This document shows positions 19,190 to 27,741 of a DNA stretch of 64,000 nt, piece after piece (position 1 is the stretch's first letter; each line of letters opens with the position of its first letter). The notes below the pieces were generated by a model. It worked only from the letters and a program-made list of their open reading frames with translations, had not been told where the DNA came from and did no database searches. Origin of the DNA: Flagellimonas meishanensis (GTDB taxonomy: Bacteria; Bacteroidota; Bacteroidia; Flavobacteriales; Flavobacteriaceae); NCBI RefSeq assembly GCF_019880545.1, contig NZ_JAINVW010000001.1, forward strand, positions 62,001 through 126,000. The letters are read 5' to 3'. Made by a program: the position numbers and the translations under genes.

Positions 19190-19639
19190 TTACTGCTGCT
19201 CCCAGATTACTTGATCGATAATCCAATAATCGTCTTGTCGTGATAGCAAAATATAGTCCGTGCCCCACCAAGCCTCCACCTTGGCAGCAGCGATATGATT
19301 TGAAATGTCCAAAACCACTGCTCTTCGCACTTCTCCAGTCTTCTTCAAAGTGTCCACCGAATCAACCATTTTACTGTAATCGATCATTTCTTTATACGTG
19401 ATGTTCCGATAGGGAATATGACCTCCTGTTTCCTTTGACCTAATATATCCGAACTTGTGGAGATTGGGACGAACGTATTTTTTGATCAAAGAAGAGTCTC
19501 CTTGATAGAGCCCATCGAGATACCCAAGGCAAGCCTGCATCACTTTTATCTCATCATCGGTTTGTTTTTCCTGTGCCTTTACACCAATCACAAGGAGATA
19601 CATCATCACTAAAATAATTCTGAAACAGTTGGGTAACAT
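19190..19639 (-). CDS. Secreted NTF2-like protein (putative lumazine-binding family)
   Basis: A 149-residue secreted protein; the start at ATG 19639 gives a signal peptide (IILVMMYLLVIGVKA) cleaved near residue 22. The mature domain has the SnoaL/NTF2 cone layout of the family called putative lumazine-binding: an opening helix IKVMQACLGYLDGLYQGD, central LIKKYVRPNLHKFGY, and closing strands AAAKVEAWWGTDYILLSRQ and YWIIDQVIWEQ. No catalytic residues can be assigned. The gene precedes the lipocalin-like gene by 37 nt and they are probably co-transcribed. Confidence 0.72.
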   Translation of the reverse strand: MLPNCFRIILVMMYLLVIGVKAQEKQTDDEIKVMQACLGYLDGLYQGDSSLIKKYVRPNLHKFGYIRSKETGGHIPYRNITYKEMIDYSKMVDSVDTLKKTGEVRRAVVLDISNHIAAAKVEAWWGTDYILLSRQDDYWIIDQVIWEQQ

Positions 19640-19802
19640 ATGCTTTTCTTTATTTGTTAAATCCGAAATCTCGACAAACATGTTTAACCAGATTTCTATG
19701 TAGGTTCAGAGTCTTAGTATATCCTCCTCAACAGAAGACCACATTAGGTGGTTTTGTGTTTAAGGTTAAACATGGTCACTATTCTTTCTTTTCTTAAAAA
19801 TA

Positions 19803-19830
19803 ACGGCTGTACCCAGTTAGGTACAGCCGT
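19803..19830 (-). terminator. Terminator of the SusC/SusD operon
   Basis: An 11-bp perfect stem ACGGCTGTACC/GGTACAGCCGT with a 6-nt loop, followed on the minus strand by a T-rich stretch. It lies 74 nt past the stop of the third gene of the operon. Confidence 0.85.
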
Positions 19831-19903
19831 TTAGGTATCTCATGTTGAAAAGTAATCCAACAGATGGCAGGGTTCTATGGTGCACATTTGTACCATACAG
19901 TTA

Positions 19904-20803
19904 TTATTGTTTGACCCAAATCTGAGTTCCGGACATAAAGTCGCTTGAAATATCCATACTCCAACTCCCATCAGGATTAACAGTGCCGGATACCTGAACA
20001 GTACCGCCGCAACAATCCGGTGTACTGCCGGACAAATCTCCACATACATCGGTAATTTGACCAGAAGCTGCAGCAACAGTGCCACAAATACCAAAGGCAC
20101 CACAAAAAAGTGCATCATAGGCTCCTGCGGCCATGTCAGATAATGTATAGATTCCACCTCCGTCAGCGGTCACTGTAACCATGGCTTCCGAATTGGCAAT
20201 AGATGGTACGCCACAACACCCATCGGCTGTTGTGATAACTAAATATGTCCCCGTAAGATCGGACGGACAAGACACTGGATATTCAATCCTTACATCATAA
20301 ATTGGCGTATTGGCCTGTATATTGGTCCCTGTATTGTTTGAACCGTCGACAGGGTCAATCAAATCCAATACCCTCCCATCTTCCATGGTAAACCTTGCAG
20401 ATAGGGAAAGATTATCCCCGACAGCAATGTTGGTCCTTTCCAATTCTGCAAAAGCCGCAACAATGTCATCAACAGTCATACTGAACTCACCAGGCAATGA
20501 AGCGTTTGGAAATAGTACTGTAAAATAGGTTTCTCCACTAACTGTTTGGTAAGCGCCAACAATATCAGTAGTAACCGGGTTTCCAGCCGCTAACTCTACG
20601 GTGAAACGGATCTCTGGATTTTCTCCCTGGCCCACTCTTATCAAATCAATAAATCCTTCATTGGTTTCGCTAAAAACCTTTTCAAGGTTTACGACAGCAC
20701 CTTCTTCCAACTCTATTGCCGACGTTCCTCCATCGTCTTTACAAGATTGAAATAGACAAATGGTCAGTATCGCAACGATGCTTAAAAATCTAAACTTTTT
20801 CAT
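19904..20803 (-). CDS. Cysteine-rich surface lipoprotein of the SusC/SusD operon
   Basis: A 299-residue lipoprotein with lipobox LFQSC (Cys about 21) followed by KDD, as for surface-exported lipoproteins. It is the third gene after susC and susD with a 15-nt gap. The first half is beta-rich. The second half contains eight cysteines (in SCPSD, DGCCG, FCGAFGICG, DVCGD and DCCGG), probably forming disulfides. The position matches SusE/SusF-like glycan- or ligand-binding accessory lipoproteins, but I see no known carbohydrate module. The role as substrate-capture protein is inference from operon position. Confidence 0.75.
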   Translation of the reverse strand: MKKFRFLSIVAILTICLFQSCKDDGGTSAIELEEGAVVNLEKVFSETNEGFIDLIRVGQGENPEIRFTVELAAGNPVTTDIVGAYQTVSGETYFTVLFPNASLPGEFSMTVDDIVAAFAELERTNIAVGDNLSLSARFTMEDGRVLDLIDPVDGSNNTGTNIQANTPIYDVRIEYPVSCPSDLTGTYLVITTADGCCGVPSIANSEAMVTVTADGGGIYTLSDMAAGAYDALFCGAFGICGTVAAASGQITDVCGDLSGSTPDCCGGTVQVSGTVNPDGSWSMDISSDFMSGTQIWVKQ

Positions 20804-20818
20804 GTCTTAATCTGTTAA

Positions 20819-22525
20819 TTAGTTATCCCAAAAAATGTTATACGTGGCCGGATTCTTCTGATCAGGCGCATTTTGGTTAAGATTTAACTCTGTGTCTGGC
20901 CAAAAGATGGAGATTTGATACGGGTTGTCTTGTACTGTCTCCGCATCATTCAGCAGGAACCCATCACCATTATCGAGCTGATATTCTGGGGACTGTGCCC
21001 CCAAAGGTTCGGCCAAAATAGGATACCCCGTACGTCTGTAATCAGCATATTGGTCCAATGAATCTCCGAAAGTGGCTACCCATTTTTGGGTCATTATGAT
21101 TTCAAACTGCTTTTCATTATCGGCAGCATCAAATTCGGCCATTATGCCATCTATAAATGACGTAACAGCAGCGGAACCGAAAAGCATTGGAACTGTCTGG
21201 GTCGTCCCGGTACCGGCCACAACCTGGTCCACCTTGGCAAAACTTGCCTCCACGGCTTCCCTTAGCTTTGCCCTTGAATCTCCAGGTAATAATCCCACAT
21301 GCATCAACTCAGCCTGAATGTATAGAAATTCATCATATGTTAGAATTCTTCTGGGAGCAACACCAGTTCCACTGTTGATTGTTCTGGCAAACCCTTGACC
21401 ATCATCGTACCTGCCTCCACACGGAAATATTCCTGGAAAAGTGGCATCGCCTTCAACAGCATTGTCCCTATAGGGGCCAATACTACCAAAACGAATCGAA
21501 AAGAATCCTGTTGAGGCATCCCAGTAGTCAGCATTGGGGTTACCTGTTTCGGCATTTCCCTGATCTCGTGGAAATTGGCCGGGCAATAGTTGATTTACGA
21601 AATAATAGGGTAATCTAGGATCTGGATTTCCATTATGGACATTTGGGTTGACACCTTTCAATATCTCATAGAACCAAGGGCTGGCATATTTTGTCACCTG
21701 TGCCCCTCCGTAAGCGTTTATGAACATTTGGTTCCGTTCATCGGTAGGTGCCTGATTGGCCGTATGGGTAAACTGAAAATCATCTGTGTTAGAAGTAAAA
21801 AAGTTATCCTCCGCTACCAATGCATTGAGAGCAGATTGATCGAACAAGGAAGATAATCTAATCTGATTATAGAGCTTCAGTTTGAACGTATTTGCAAACT
21901 TGACCCAATTATCTGTGGACCCAGCATAGAACAAATCATCCGAACCTGGTTGATTTAACCCTTCTCCACTGGCCACGTTGGATTTCCCATCTTCCAATAA
22001 TCCTAGACAAACGCTATATATTTCTTGTTGGTCGTCAAAGACCGGGCTTATAATACCAGCTTCAAGTTGCGTAGCTTCGGAAAAAGGAACATCGCCCCAT
22101 ATATCAACCGCGGTCGTCAGTAAATAGGCTTTCATAATCTGTGCGATTCCCAAGTAAACCCTATCTCCAGACTCCTGTGATTGGGCAATTAAGGTTTCAA
22201 TGTCTGTCAATCCCAAATAGATGGCATTCCATTCGTTGCGCATTAAAATGCTATTGGCCTGTAGTCCATATTGGTCCTGTGCGCCCCTTGCGGTAAATTG
22301 ATGAACATACACTTGAAGAATGTCGCCGCTCCAGAAATTGGAATCTCCCACGTTTGCCAATCCAACCTGGATATTGGGCAACAATTGATTCAATGGTGCG
22401 GTAATTGGCGAATCAGTATCCGTATCAACATCGAGATAGTCTTCGCAACCAATAAATAGGAATATCATCGGAAGGATTTTCCAAAAACGCTTAATCATGC
22501 TCATATAGAATTTTATTTTTTTCAT
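20819..22525 (-). CDS. SusD/RagB family nutrient-binding lipoprotein
   Basis: A 568-residue outer-membrane lipoprotein that closes over its TonB-dependent partner as the lid of the transport complex. The lipobox is FLFIGCEDYLDVD (Cys about 27), followed by the family motif TAVDIWGDVPFSEA near residue 130 and a C-terminal half with TPR-like helices. It belongs to the SusD-like group with a long loop region. An internal ATG seven codons in would shorten the leader and is also possible. It starts 9 nt after the susC stop. The transported ligand (glycan, peptide or other) cannot be told. Confidence 0.93.
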   Translation of the reverse strand: MKKIKFYMSMIKRFWKILPMIFLFIGCEDYLDVDTDTDSPITAPLNQLLPNIQVGLANVGDSNFWSGDILQVYVHQFTARGAQDQYGLQANSILMRNEWNAIYLGLTDIETLIAQSQESGDRVYLGIAQIMKAYLLTTAVDIWGDVPFSEATQLEAGIISPVFDDQQEIYSVCLGLLEDGKSNVASGEGLNQPGSDDLFYAGSTDNWVKFANTFKLKLYNQIRLSSLFDQSALNALVAEDNFFTSNTDDFQFTHTANQAPTDERNQMFINAYGGAQVTKYASPWFYEILKGVNPNVHNGNPDPRLPYYFVNQLLPGQFPRDQGNAETGNPNADYWDASTGFFSIRFGSIGPYRDNAVEGDATFPGIFPCGGRYDDGQGFARTINSGTGVAPRRILTYDEFLYIQAELMHVGLLPGDSRAKLREAVEASFAKVDQVVAGTGTTQTVPMLFGSAAVTSFIDGIMAEFDAADNEKQFEIIMTQKWVATFGDSLDQYADYRRTGYPILAEPLGAQSPEYQLDNGDGFLLNDAETVQDNPYQISIFWPDTELNLNQNAPDQKNPATYNIFWDN

Positions 22526-22534
22526 GCTTTTTTT

Positions 22535-25500
22535 TTAAAAAGTTAAGTTTAGTCTCACTCCATATCTCTGTGCTGTTGGTGCAGCTGAAATTTCCACGCC
22601 CTGTAGTCTTGTGGACCCAAAACTGTTTACCTCTGGGTCGAAATTGGTGTATTTTGGAACGTTCGGAGCAAAAAACCACAGGTTATTGCCAAGCACACTT
22701 ATGGACATCCTGCCGAATGGGGTTTTGTCCAACCATTTTGATGGAAAATCATAGGTTAAACTGGCCTCTCTTAAGCGATAGACCGTTCCATCATATATTC
22801 TTGCTTCATCAACAGCATTTTGCCCAAATGTGGTTGAGCCGCCTCCAGGTGAGAAATAAAGTTCGTTTATATCCACTTGGGTAGTATTCGGAATCCGGTT
22901 TCCGTTGGAGTCTAAAATGGGACCCTGCCCATCCCCATAAAAACCAGGGATGACAACGGTACGTTCCCTATCCTCCGTATCCTTGGTAACTCCTCGGCCT
23001 AGGAGCGCCTGGATGCTGGTAGAAGCAATATCTCCGCCCTCCTTCCAGTCAAACTGGGCTCTGAGCGTCAAACCTTTGTAGGAAAATGTATTGATCAAAC
23101 CTACCCTAAAGTCAGGGTTAGGATCGCCTATTACACCATTTTCCAAATCTACTATCACCCCTCCGCTGGCGCGGTTGATTAAAAAATTGCCTTCGTCATC
23201 CCTTGCAAATCGAGTACCATAAAATACCCCGAAAGGTTCTCCAACTATGGCGTGCGATACTTCATTGGGATTGAATTGGATTCTGTCCAATCCTTCTACC
23301 AATTCGGTCACCTCATTTACATTTCTAGTGAATGTCCCGAAGAAATCCCATTTGAAGTTCTTGGTCTGGATCGGTACAATATTTAGCCCTATTTCAACCC
23401 CCGTGTTCTGAATTTCCCCAATGTTGGTGTTGAATGTGGAAAAACCACTGGTAGTAGGAACACTTACCGGTGACAATAAATCCGTGGTGATTTTCTTATA
23501 CCAGCTAAAATCAATAATCACCCTGCGCTTAAATAATTCCAAATCAACGCCTGCTTCCAACTCATCCGTAAATTCAGGGGTTGCCTCTTGATCTCCCAGG
23601 GCGGTTCGGTTTCCTATTACTGGGTTACCATTGAAGGCGTTACCCACAGCAAAGGTTCTGTTCAAAAACTCTGCGGGAGCATCCCTCCCCACGGAAGCAT
23701 AACCAGCTCTTAACTTTAGGAATGTAATTATGTTGCTGTCAATATCAAATGCTTCGGTAGGAATAAATGACAAGCTTGCGGAAGGATAAAAATAAGAATT
23801 GTTCCCTTCGGGAAGCGTAGAGCTCCAGTCATTTCTACCTGTAACGTTCAAAAACACAAAATCTTTATATCCTAGACTTAAATCCCCAAATATCCCTACA
23901 TTCCTATTTCTGGCAAAACCTATTCCGTTAGTTGGTGTGGGCTGTACCAAAGTCACATTAAGGTTGTTCTCAACTGTAAAGATTCCTGGTGAGATAAAGG
24001 TGTTTGCCAATATCGCATTCCGTTGTTGAGAGTTTTGCAACACGTTGTTACCCAAAATTAACCCCAAGGAAAAATCTTGGGTGAGGTCATAATCAAAGTT
24101 CAACAAGAAAGTGGATTCTATGGCTTCATTCAAAAAGTCGTCCGTTGTTATAGAACCCACTCCCAAACTTGCTCTAGATCCAATATTTCGAATCTCCTTA
24201 CGGCTCAAATCATATCTATTGATACCGAACCTGTAGGTGGCGGAAATGTTGTTGTTGAATGCATAATTGAAGTTAACATTGGTAACTATCCTGTTGGTCT
24301 GGGTAATTATTTGGTCGTTCTTCCAAGACCACAGTGGATGGTCCCATCCATTGTTCGGTGTAACAGATCCTCCAGTAGCAGGATCAGTGAAAGGAAGATC
24401 CATGTTCCATGTTCTTCCCAGCCATAAAGCCCTAGCAAAAGATGAGGCAGATCCTGCAAACTGGTTTTCGCCAAAAAAACCACCGACCTGTTCCGTATCA
24501 CTATAGCTCAAAGAAGCTCCTACAGTAATCTTATTGCCAAGCTTGAAGTTCCCTCCAGCAGAAATAGAGGTTCTGCCAAAGGTATTATAAGGGATATATC
24601 CATCTTGGTTCAAATCCGACAGGGTAACACTAAAGTTGCCATCTTCATTACCATAGGAAAGGTTCACGGAATTATCGAAAACGAATCCTGTTCTGAACAG
24701 ACTTTCAACGTTGTTTGGTTGAGCTACATATGGTTGAGTTGGGCCAAGTTCTGGAAAGGCTGCCAACAGATTAGGCCATGTGGGGATTGTTTCAAGAGAA
24801 TCAAATCTTGGCCCCCAGGATCCGTTTGCATTCAAATATTCAAAATTTACACCATTACCATACGTATTTTGATATTCAGGAAGATTGGCAATTTCTTCAA
24901 AATAAACTCCCGAATTTAAGCCAACACTAAGCTTGTTGTTTCCCGTAGATCCTCTTGGGGCACCAGACTTTGTCGTAATTACAATTACCCCATTGGCAGC
25001 TCTTGATCCATATAAAGCGGCTGCGGCCGTACTTTTTAGAACGTTTACCGAAGCTATATCGTTGGGATCCAAGGTAGCAATCCCTGATTCATAACCTCCA
25101 CCTCCAGTTGTCTGGTTTGAAGTGGAAACCTGACTATTGTCATACGCTACTCCATCTACAATAAATAGGGGTTGGCTTGCACTTCCAAGGGTGGTTGCAC
25201 CACGAATGTTTATTTGGTTTGCAGAACCTGCGACACCATTTGAAAAGTTCACATTAACACCTGGAACCTTCCCGGCAAAAGAACGGAGCACATCTGGTTC
25301 TGAATTCTCAAGAATATCTGCTGTCGGAACTTTACTGACAGCATAGCCTAAACTTTTTGGATTTCTTTGAATACCAAAGGCAGTGACCACTACCTCATCC
25401 AAGGCTTGTGCGTCTTCCTGCATTTGGACGTTAATAACGTTTTGGGACCCTACCGTTCTTTTTTCTTCCCTTTGTCCGATATAGGTAAAAACCAGTACTT

Positions 25501-25705
25501 GACCCTGACTTGTGATTATGGAATAGTTTCCATCAAAATCCGTCTGTGTACCTGTAATGCTGTTTTCGACAACAATATTAACACCAGGAAGCGGTAATCC
25601 ACTGGAGTCGGTTACGTTACCAGTAACTGTTTTCTGCTGGGCAATTACAAATATGGTTCCCGCACAGAAAACCATTAAAGCCCAAAGCAATTTCTTAACT
25701 TTCAT
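22535..25705 (-). CDS. SusC/RagA family TonB-linked outer-membrane transporter
   Basis: A 1056-residue outer-membrane transporter. The signal peptide ends near residue 22 (FVIAQQ). It is followed by a carboxypeptidase-D-like domain (VTGNVTDSSGLPLPGVNIVV), then the TonB-box-like ALDEVVVTAFG near residue 103 and the plug with INIRGATTLG. A 22-stranded barrel fills the rest, ending in the strand RYGVRLNLTF. Together with the next two genes it forms a nutrient-uptake complex powered by TonB-ExbBD. No polysaccharide-degrading enzyme is nearby. The upstream region contains a long stem and direct repeats that may regulate it. Confidence 0.95.
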   Translation of the reverse strand: MKVKKLLWALMVFCAGTIFVIAQQKTVTGNVTDSSGLPLPGVNIVVENSITGTQTDFDGNYSIITSQGQVLVFTYIGQREEKRTVGSQNVINVQMQEDAQALDEVVVTAFGIQRNPKSLGYAVSKVPTADILENSEPDVLRSFAGKVPGVNVNFSNGVAGSANQINIRGATTLGSASQPLFIVDGVAYDNSQVSTSNQTTGGGGYESGIATLDPNDIASVNVLKSTAAAALYGSRAANGVIVITTKSGAPRGSTGNNKLSVGLNSGVYFEEIANLPEYQNTYGNGVNFEYLNANGSWGPRFDSLETIPTWPNLLAAFPELGPTQPYVAQPNNVESLFRTGFVFDNSVNLSYGNEDGNFSVTLSDLNQDGYIPYNTFGRTSISAGGNFKLGNKITVGASLSYSDTEQVGGFFGENQFAGSASSFARALWLGRTWNMDLPFTDPATGGSVTPNNGWDHPLWSWKNDQIITQTNRIVTNVNFNYAFNNNISATYRFGINRYDLSRKEIRNIGSRASLGVGSITTDDFLNEAIESTFLLNFDYDLTQDFSLGLILGNNVLQNSQQRNAILANTFISPGIFTVENNLNVTLVQPTPTNGIGFARNRNVGIFGDLSLGYKDFVFLNVTGRNDWSSTLPEGNNSYFYPSASLSFIPTEAFDIDSNIITFLKLRAGYASVGRDAPAEFLNRTFAVGNAFNGNPVIGNRTALGDQEATPEFTDELEAGVDLELFKRRVIIDFSWYKKITTDLLSPVSVPTTSGFSTFNTNIGEIQNTGVEIGLNIVPIQTKNFKWDFFGTFTRNVNEVTELVEGLDRIQFNPNEVSHAIVGEPFGVFYGTRFARDDEGNFLINRASGGVIVDLENGVIGDPNPDFRVGLINTFSYKGLTLRAQFDWKEGGDIASTSIQALLGRGVTKDTEDRERTVVIPGFYGDGQGPILDSNGNRIPNTTQVDINELYFSPGGGSTTFGQNAVDEARIYDGTVYRLREASLTYDFPSKWLDKTPFGRMSISVLGNNLWFFAPNVPKYTNFDPEVNSFGSTRLQGVEISAAPTAQRYGVRLNLTF

Positions 25706-25752
25706 AGAGTTTAAAGTTTCGTTAGTAAATTATTGAGTTAGAGCAATTGAGA

Positions 25753-25855
25753 AAGGTGGGCGGGAAAAGTTGTGATAGCTAATTCAAAAATCAAAAATGA
25801 GAACAAAACTCAGTGGTTGTCTCTTTCTTGGTAAGACTTCTCGCCGCCCTACCTT
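25753..25855 (-). promoter_or_regulatory. Structured leader upstream of susC
   Basis: AAGGTGGGCGGGAAAAG at 25753-25769 is nearly the reverse complement of 25837-25855, giving a long imperfect stem (about 16 pairs, two bulges, one mismatch) around a 67-nt loop. It would lie in the susC 5' untranslated region, 48 nt before the ATG. It does not match a riboswitch I recognise. Confidence 0.4.
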
Positions 25856-26351
25856 ACAATTGCGGGGTAAAAGAAAGAAATGGTATTCTTAGAAAAGATT
25901 CTTCCTATAAGGGTATACTATAATTCCGAAACTAAGAGACTTCCCGAAAAAAGGAGAATGTTGAACTTACTATATGAGCTCGTTAAAGGGAATGATATTC
26001 AAGGAGATTGCCAGAGAAAAATTATTTTTAAATACAAAATCGGTCAGATAAATAAGCTAATTCAATTCTATAAAAGAATATGATACTTAGAAATGAAATT
26101 TCAGGAGATAAGCCAGTTCATTGTAATTGCTTTTTATAAGGATGAACGGCCCGGCATAATAAATCATAACCTCAATGCAATGATAACTGTGGGTGGTCAA
26201 TTTTGTCAATCATATTTTTCTGCAATGAACCGAAAACCTCTTTTGGGAAGGAAAGCTTTTAGACAGGCATAACTTTTCATGTAAAGGGGTCTTGTAAACT
26301 TGTTGCCTCGTTCTTGTAGACTTGTTACTATAATAAAAAAAAGGGAAGTTT
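25856..26351. other. Non-coding region between AraC regulator and susC leader
   Basis: About 500 bp with no convincing gene. A 67-codon frame at 25880-26083 is open but has low-complexity basic content, no start context and no family resemblance. The region holds the direct repeats at 26291-26326. Confidence 0.5.
26291..26326. repeat. Paired direct repeats, candidate operator
   Basis: CTTGTAAACTTGTT at 26291-26304 and CTTGTAGACTTGTT at 26313-26326 differ at one base and are 22 bp apart, two helical turns. Each contains two CTTGT boxes 8 bp apart. AraC-family proteins typically bind two direct half-sites about two turns apart, and the AraC gene begins just beyond. Confidence 0.4.
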
Positions 26352-27473
26352 TTACGCAGTCTCTAGAGTGTCATTTATATAATTTGTTGGTGATGTGCCC
26401 ACAAATTTTTTAAAAGCCTTATAAAAACTGGCTTTATTGTTGAAGCCTACTGCATACAATATTTCAATAATGTTGGGGTCTTCATCTGCCATCTTGTCAT
26501 TTATCAAAATACTTTTCGCCTCCTCAATCCTATATTCATTGATGAAATCAAAAAATCCTTTGTCAAAATGTTGGTTTATTACTTGCGATGTATGGTGTCT
26601 TGAAATCCCAAGCATTTGCGCAAGGTCATCTAGTTTTAATTCTGGATTCAGATAGGGTTTTTCAAATTCCATAAGGTTCATCAACTTTTTCCTATATTCC
26701 AGAGAGACACTATCCGACATTCCTGTTTTACTGTATTTTATAAAAAGCTTTAAGTTTTTTAACTTATTCCAATTAATTAGTACCTCTGGCGTTTCACGTA
26801 CCAAATATCCTTGAAGTGCAACCAAAAGTGCCATTGCAATCGTAATGATATAGTCCTGTCTACTGGTCAGAATATCCGTTCGCGCAAGTACAGCATATAA
26901 TGCCCAGGAAAGGGAAAAGCCCATAAAAAAAACATTCAAATATAAGAACCACCTGTCTTTTCTCATTTTTCCTCTGATGCGGCTATAATAATTTAACCAA
27001 GAGATAACTGCAAAAAAAAGCAAACAGCCTACAAGAATATTTTCCATCTGCTCTGGGGCGACGACCAAATATTCATGTAATTCTTGACGGCTTTGAAATT
27101 GCCGTCTAAAATATTCAGACAAAAAGAAATACTTACCATAAAAACAAAAAACAAAAATCAATGGAGTCAATAGAAGTAGTATCCTCCATGGTTTTGGCTT
27201 CCAATTGCCGGTGACCATTTGATTATAGATGAAGAAGAGAGGGCCGTAAAGAGCCAAGGGTATAAAATAGACATAGTTAAGTTTTCGATTAAGTTCTGGA
27301 ATGATTTCCGACCAGTACATCACGCTATAAAAGATATGATATGAAAACAAGAACATGAATGCAAACCAAAGCCACTTAGCCTCTTTTTTACCCTTCTTGG
27401 AAAAAAGAATCAAAAAAGCCAAAAGCAACGATTGAAACGCAAAAAACAAAATGGTGCTCTCCCAGATGTTCAT
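26352..27473 (-). CDS. AraC family regulator with multi-pass membrane N-terminus
   Basis: A 373-residue protein. Residues 1-225 contain about seven hydrophobic helices. The C-terminal 110 residues carry the double helix-turn-helix of the AraC family: LDDLAQMLGISRHHTSQVINQHF, then FFDFINEYRIEEAKSIL and the second motif EILYAVGFNNKASFYKAFKKFVGTSPTNY. It sits upstream of the susC operon in the same orientation and is a plausible regulator of it. It closely resembles the protein at 31247-32362, which lies just outside the island; the two share the HFDxxFFDFIN and GFNN segments. The signal sensed is unknown. Confidence 0.88.
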   Translation of the reverse strand: MNIWESTILFFAFQSLLLAFLILFSKKGKKEAKWLWFAFMFLFSYHIFYSVMYWSEIIPELNRKLNYVYFIPLALYGPLFFIYNQMVTGNWKPKPWRILLLLTPLIFVFCFYGKYFFLSEYFRRQFQSRQELHEYLVVAPEQMENILVGCLLFFAVISWLNYYSRIRGKMRKDRWFLYLNVFFMGFSLSWALYAVLARTDILTSRQDYIITIAMALLVALQGYLVRETPEVLINWNKLKNLKLFIKYSKTGMSDSVSLEYRKKLMNLMEFEKPYLNPELKLDDLAQMLGISRHHTSQVINQHFDKGFFDFINEYRIEEAKSILINDKMADEDPNIIEILYAVGFNNKASFYKAFKKFVGTSPTNYINDTLETA

Positions 27474-27741
27474 TCAATAAAATATTCAATTTAAGTCCAA
27501 AAGTCAATCCCTTAGATTCCAATCAACTGAAAGAGAATGAACTTTTAAATCAAAAAATACGCTACTTAAAGTTACCCTTTCCAGTTTTAATAAGGTCTAT
27601 TATCATCGGGATTTCAAGCCTGCCGAACGTAAGTGATAACATTTAACTTTTTTTAGCAAAGGCGCGTTTCTTCCCAAACAATATTGAGCCGAAAGAATTG
27701 TACTAGTTGCCATCTCACTCAAAACAGTTGTTGAATAAAGA

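Noticed and set aside
25880..26083. 67-residue open frame upstream of susC
   Set aside because: Low-complexity lysine-rich content, no start context and no family resemblance; treated as non-coding.
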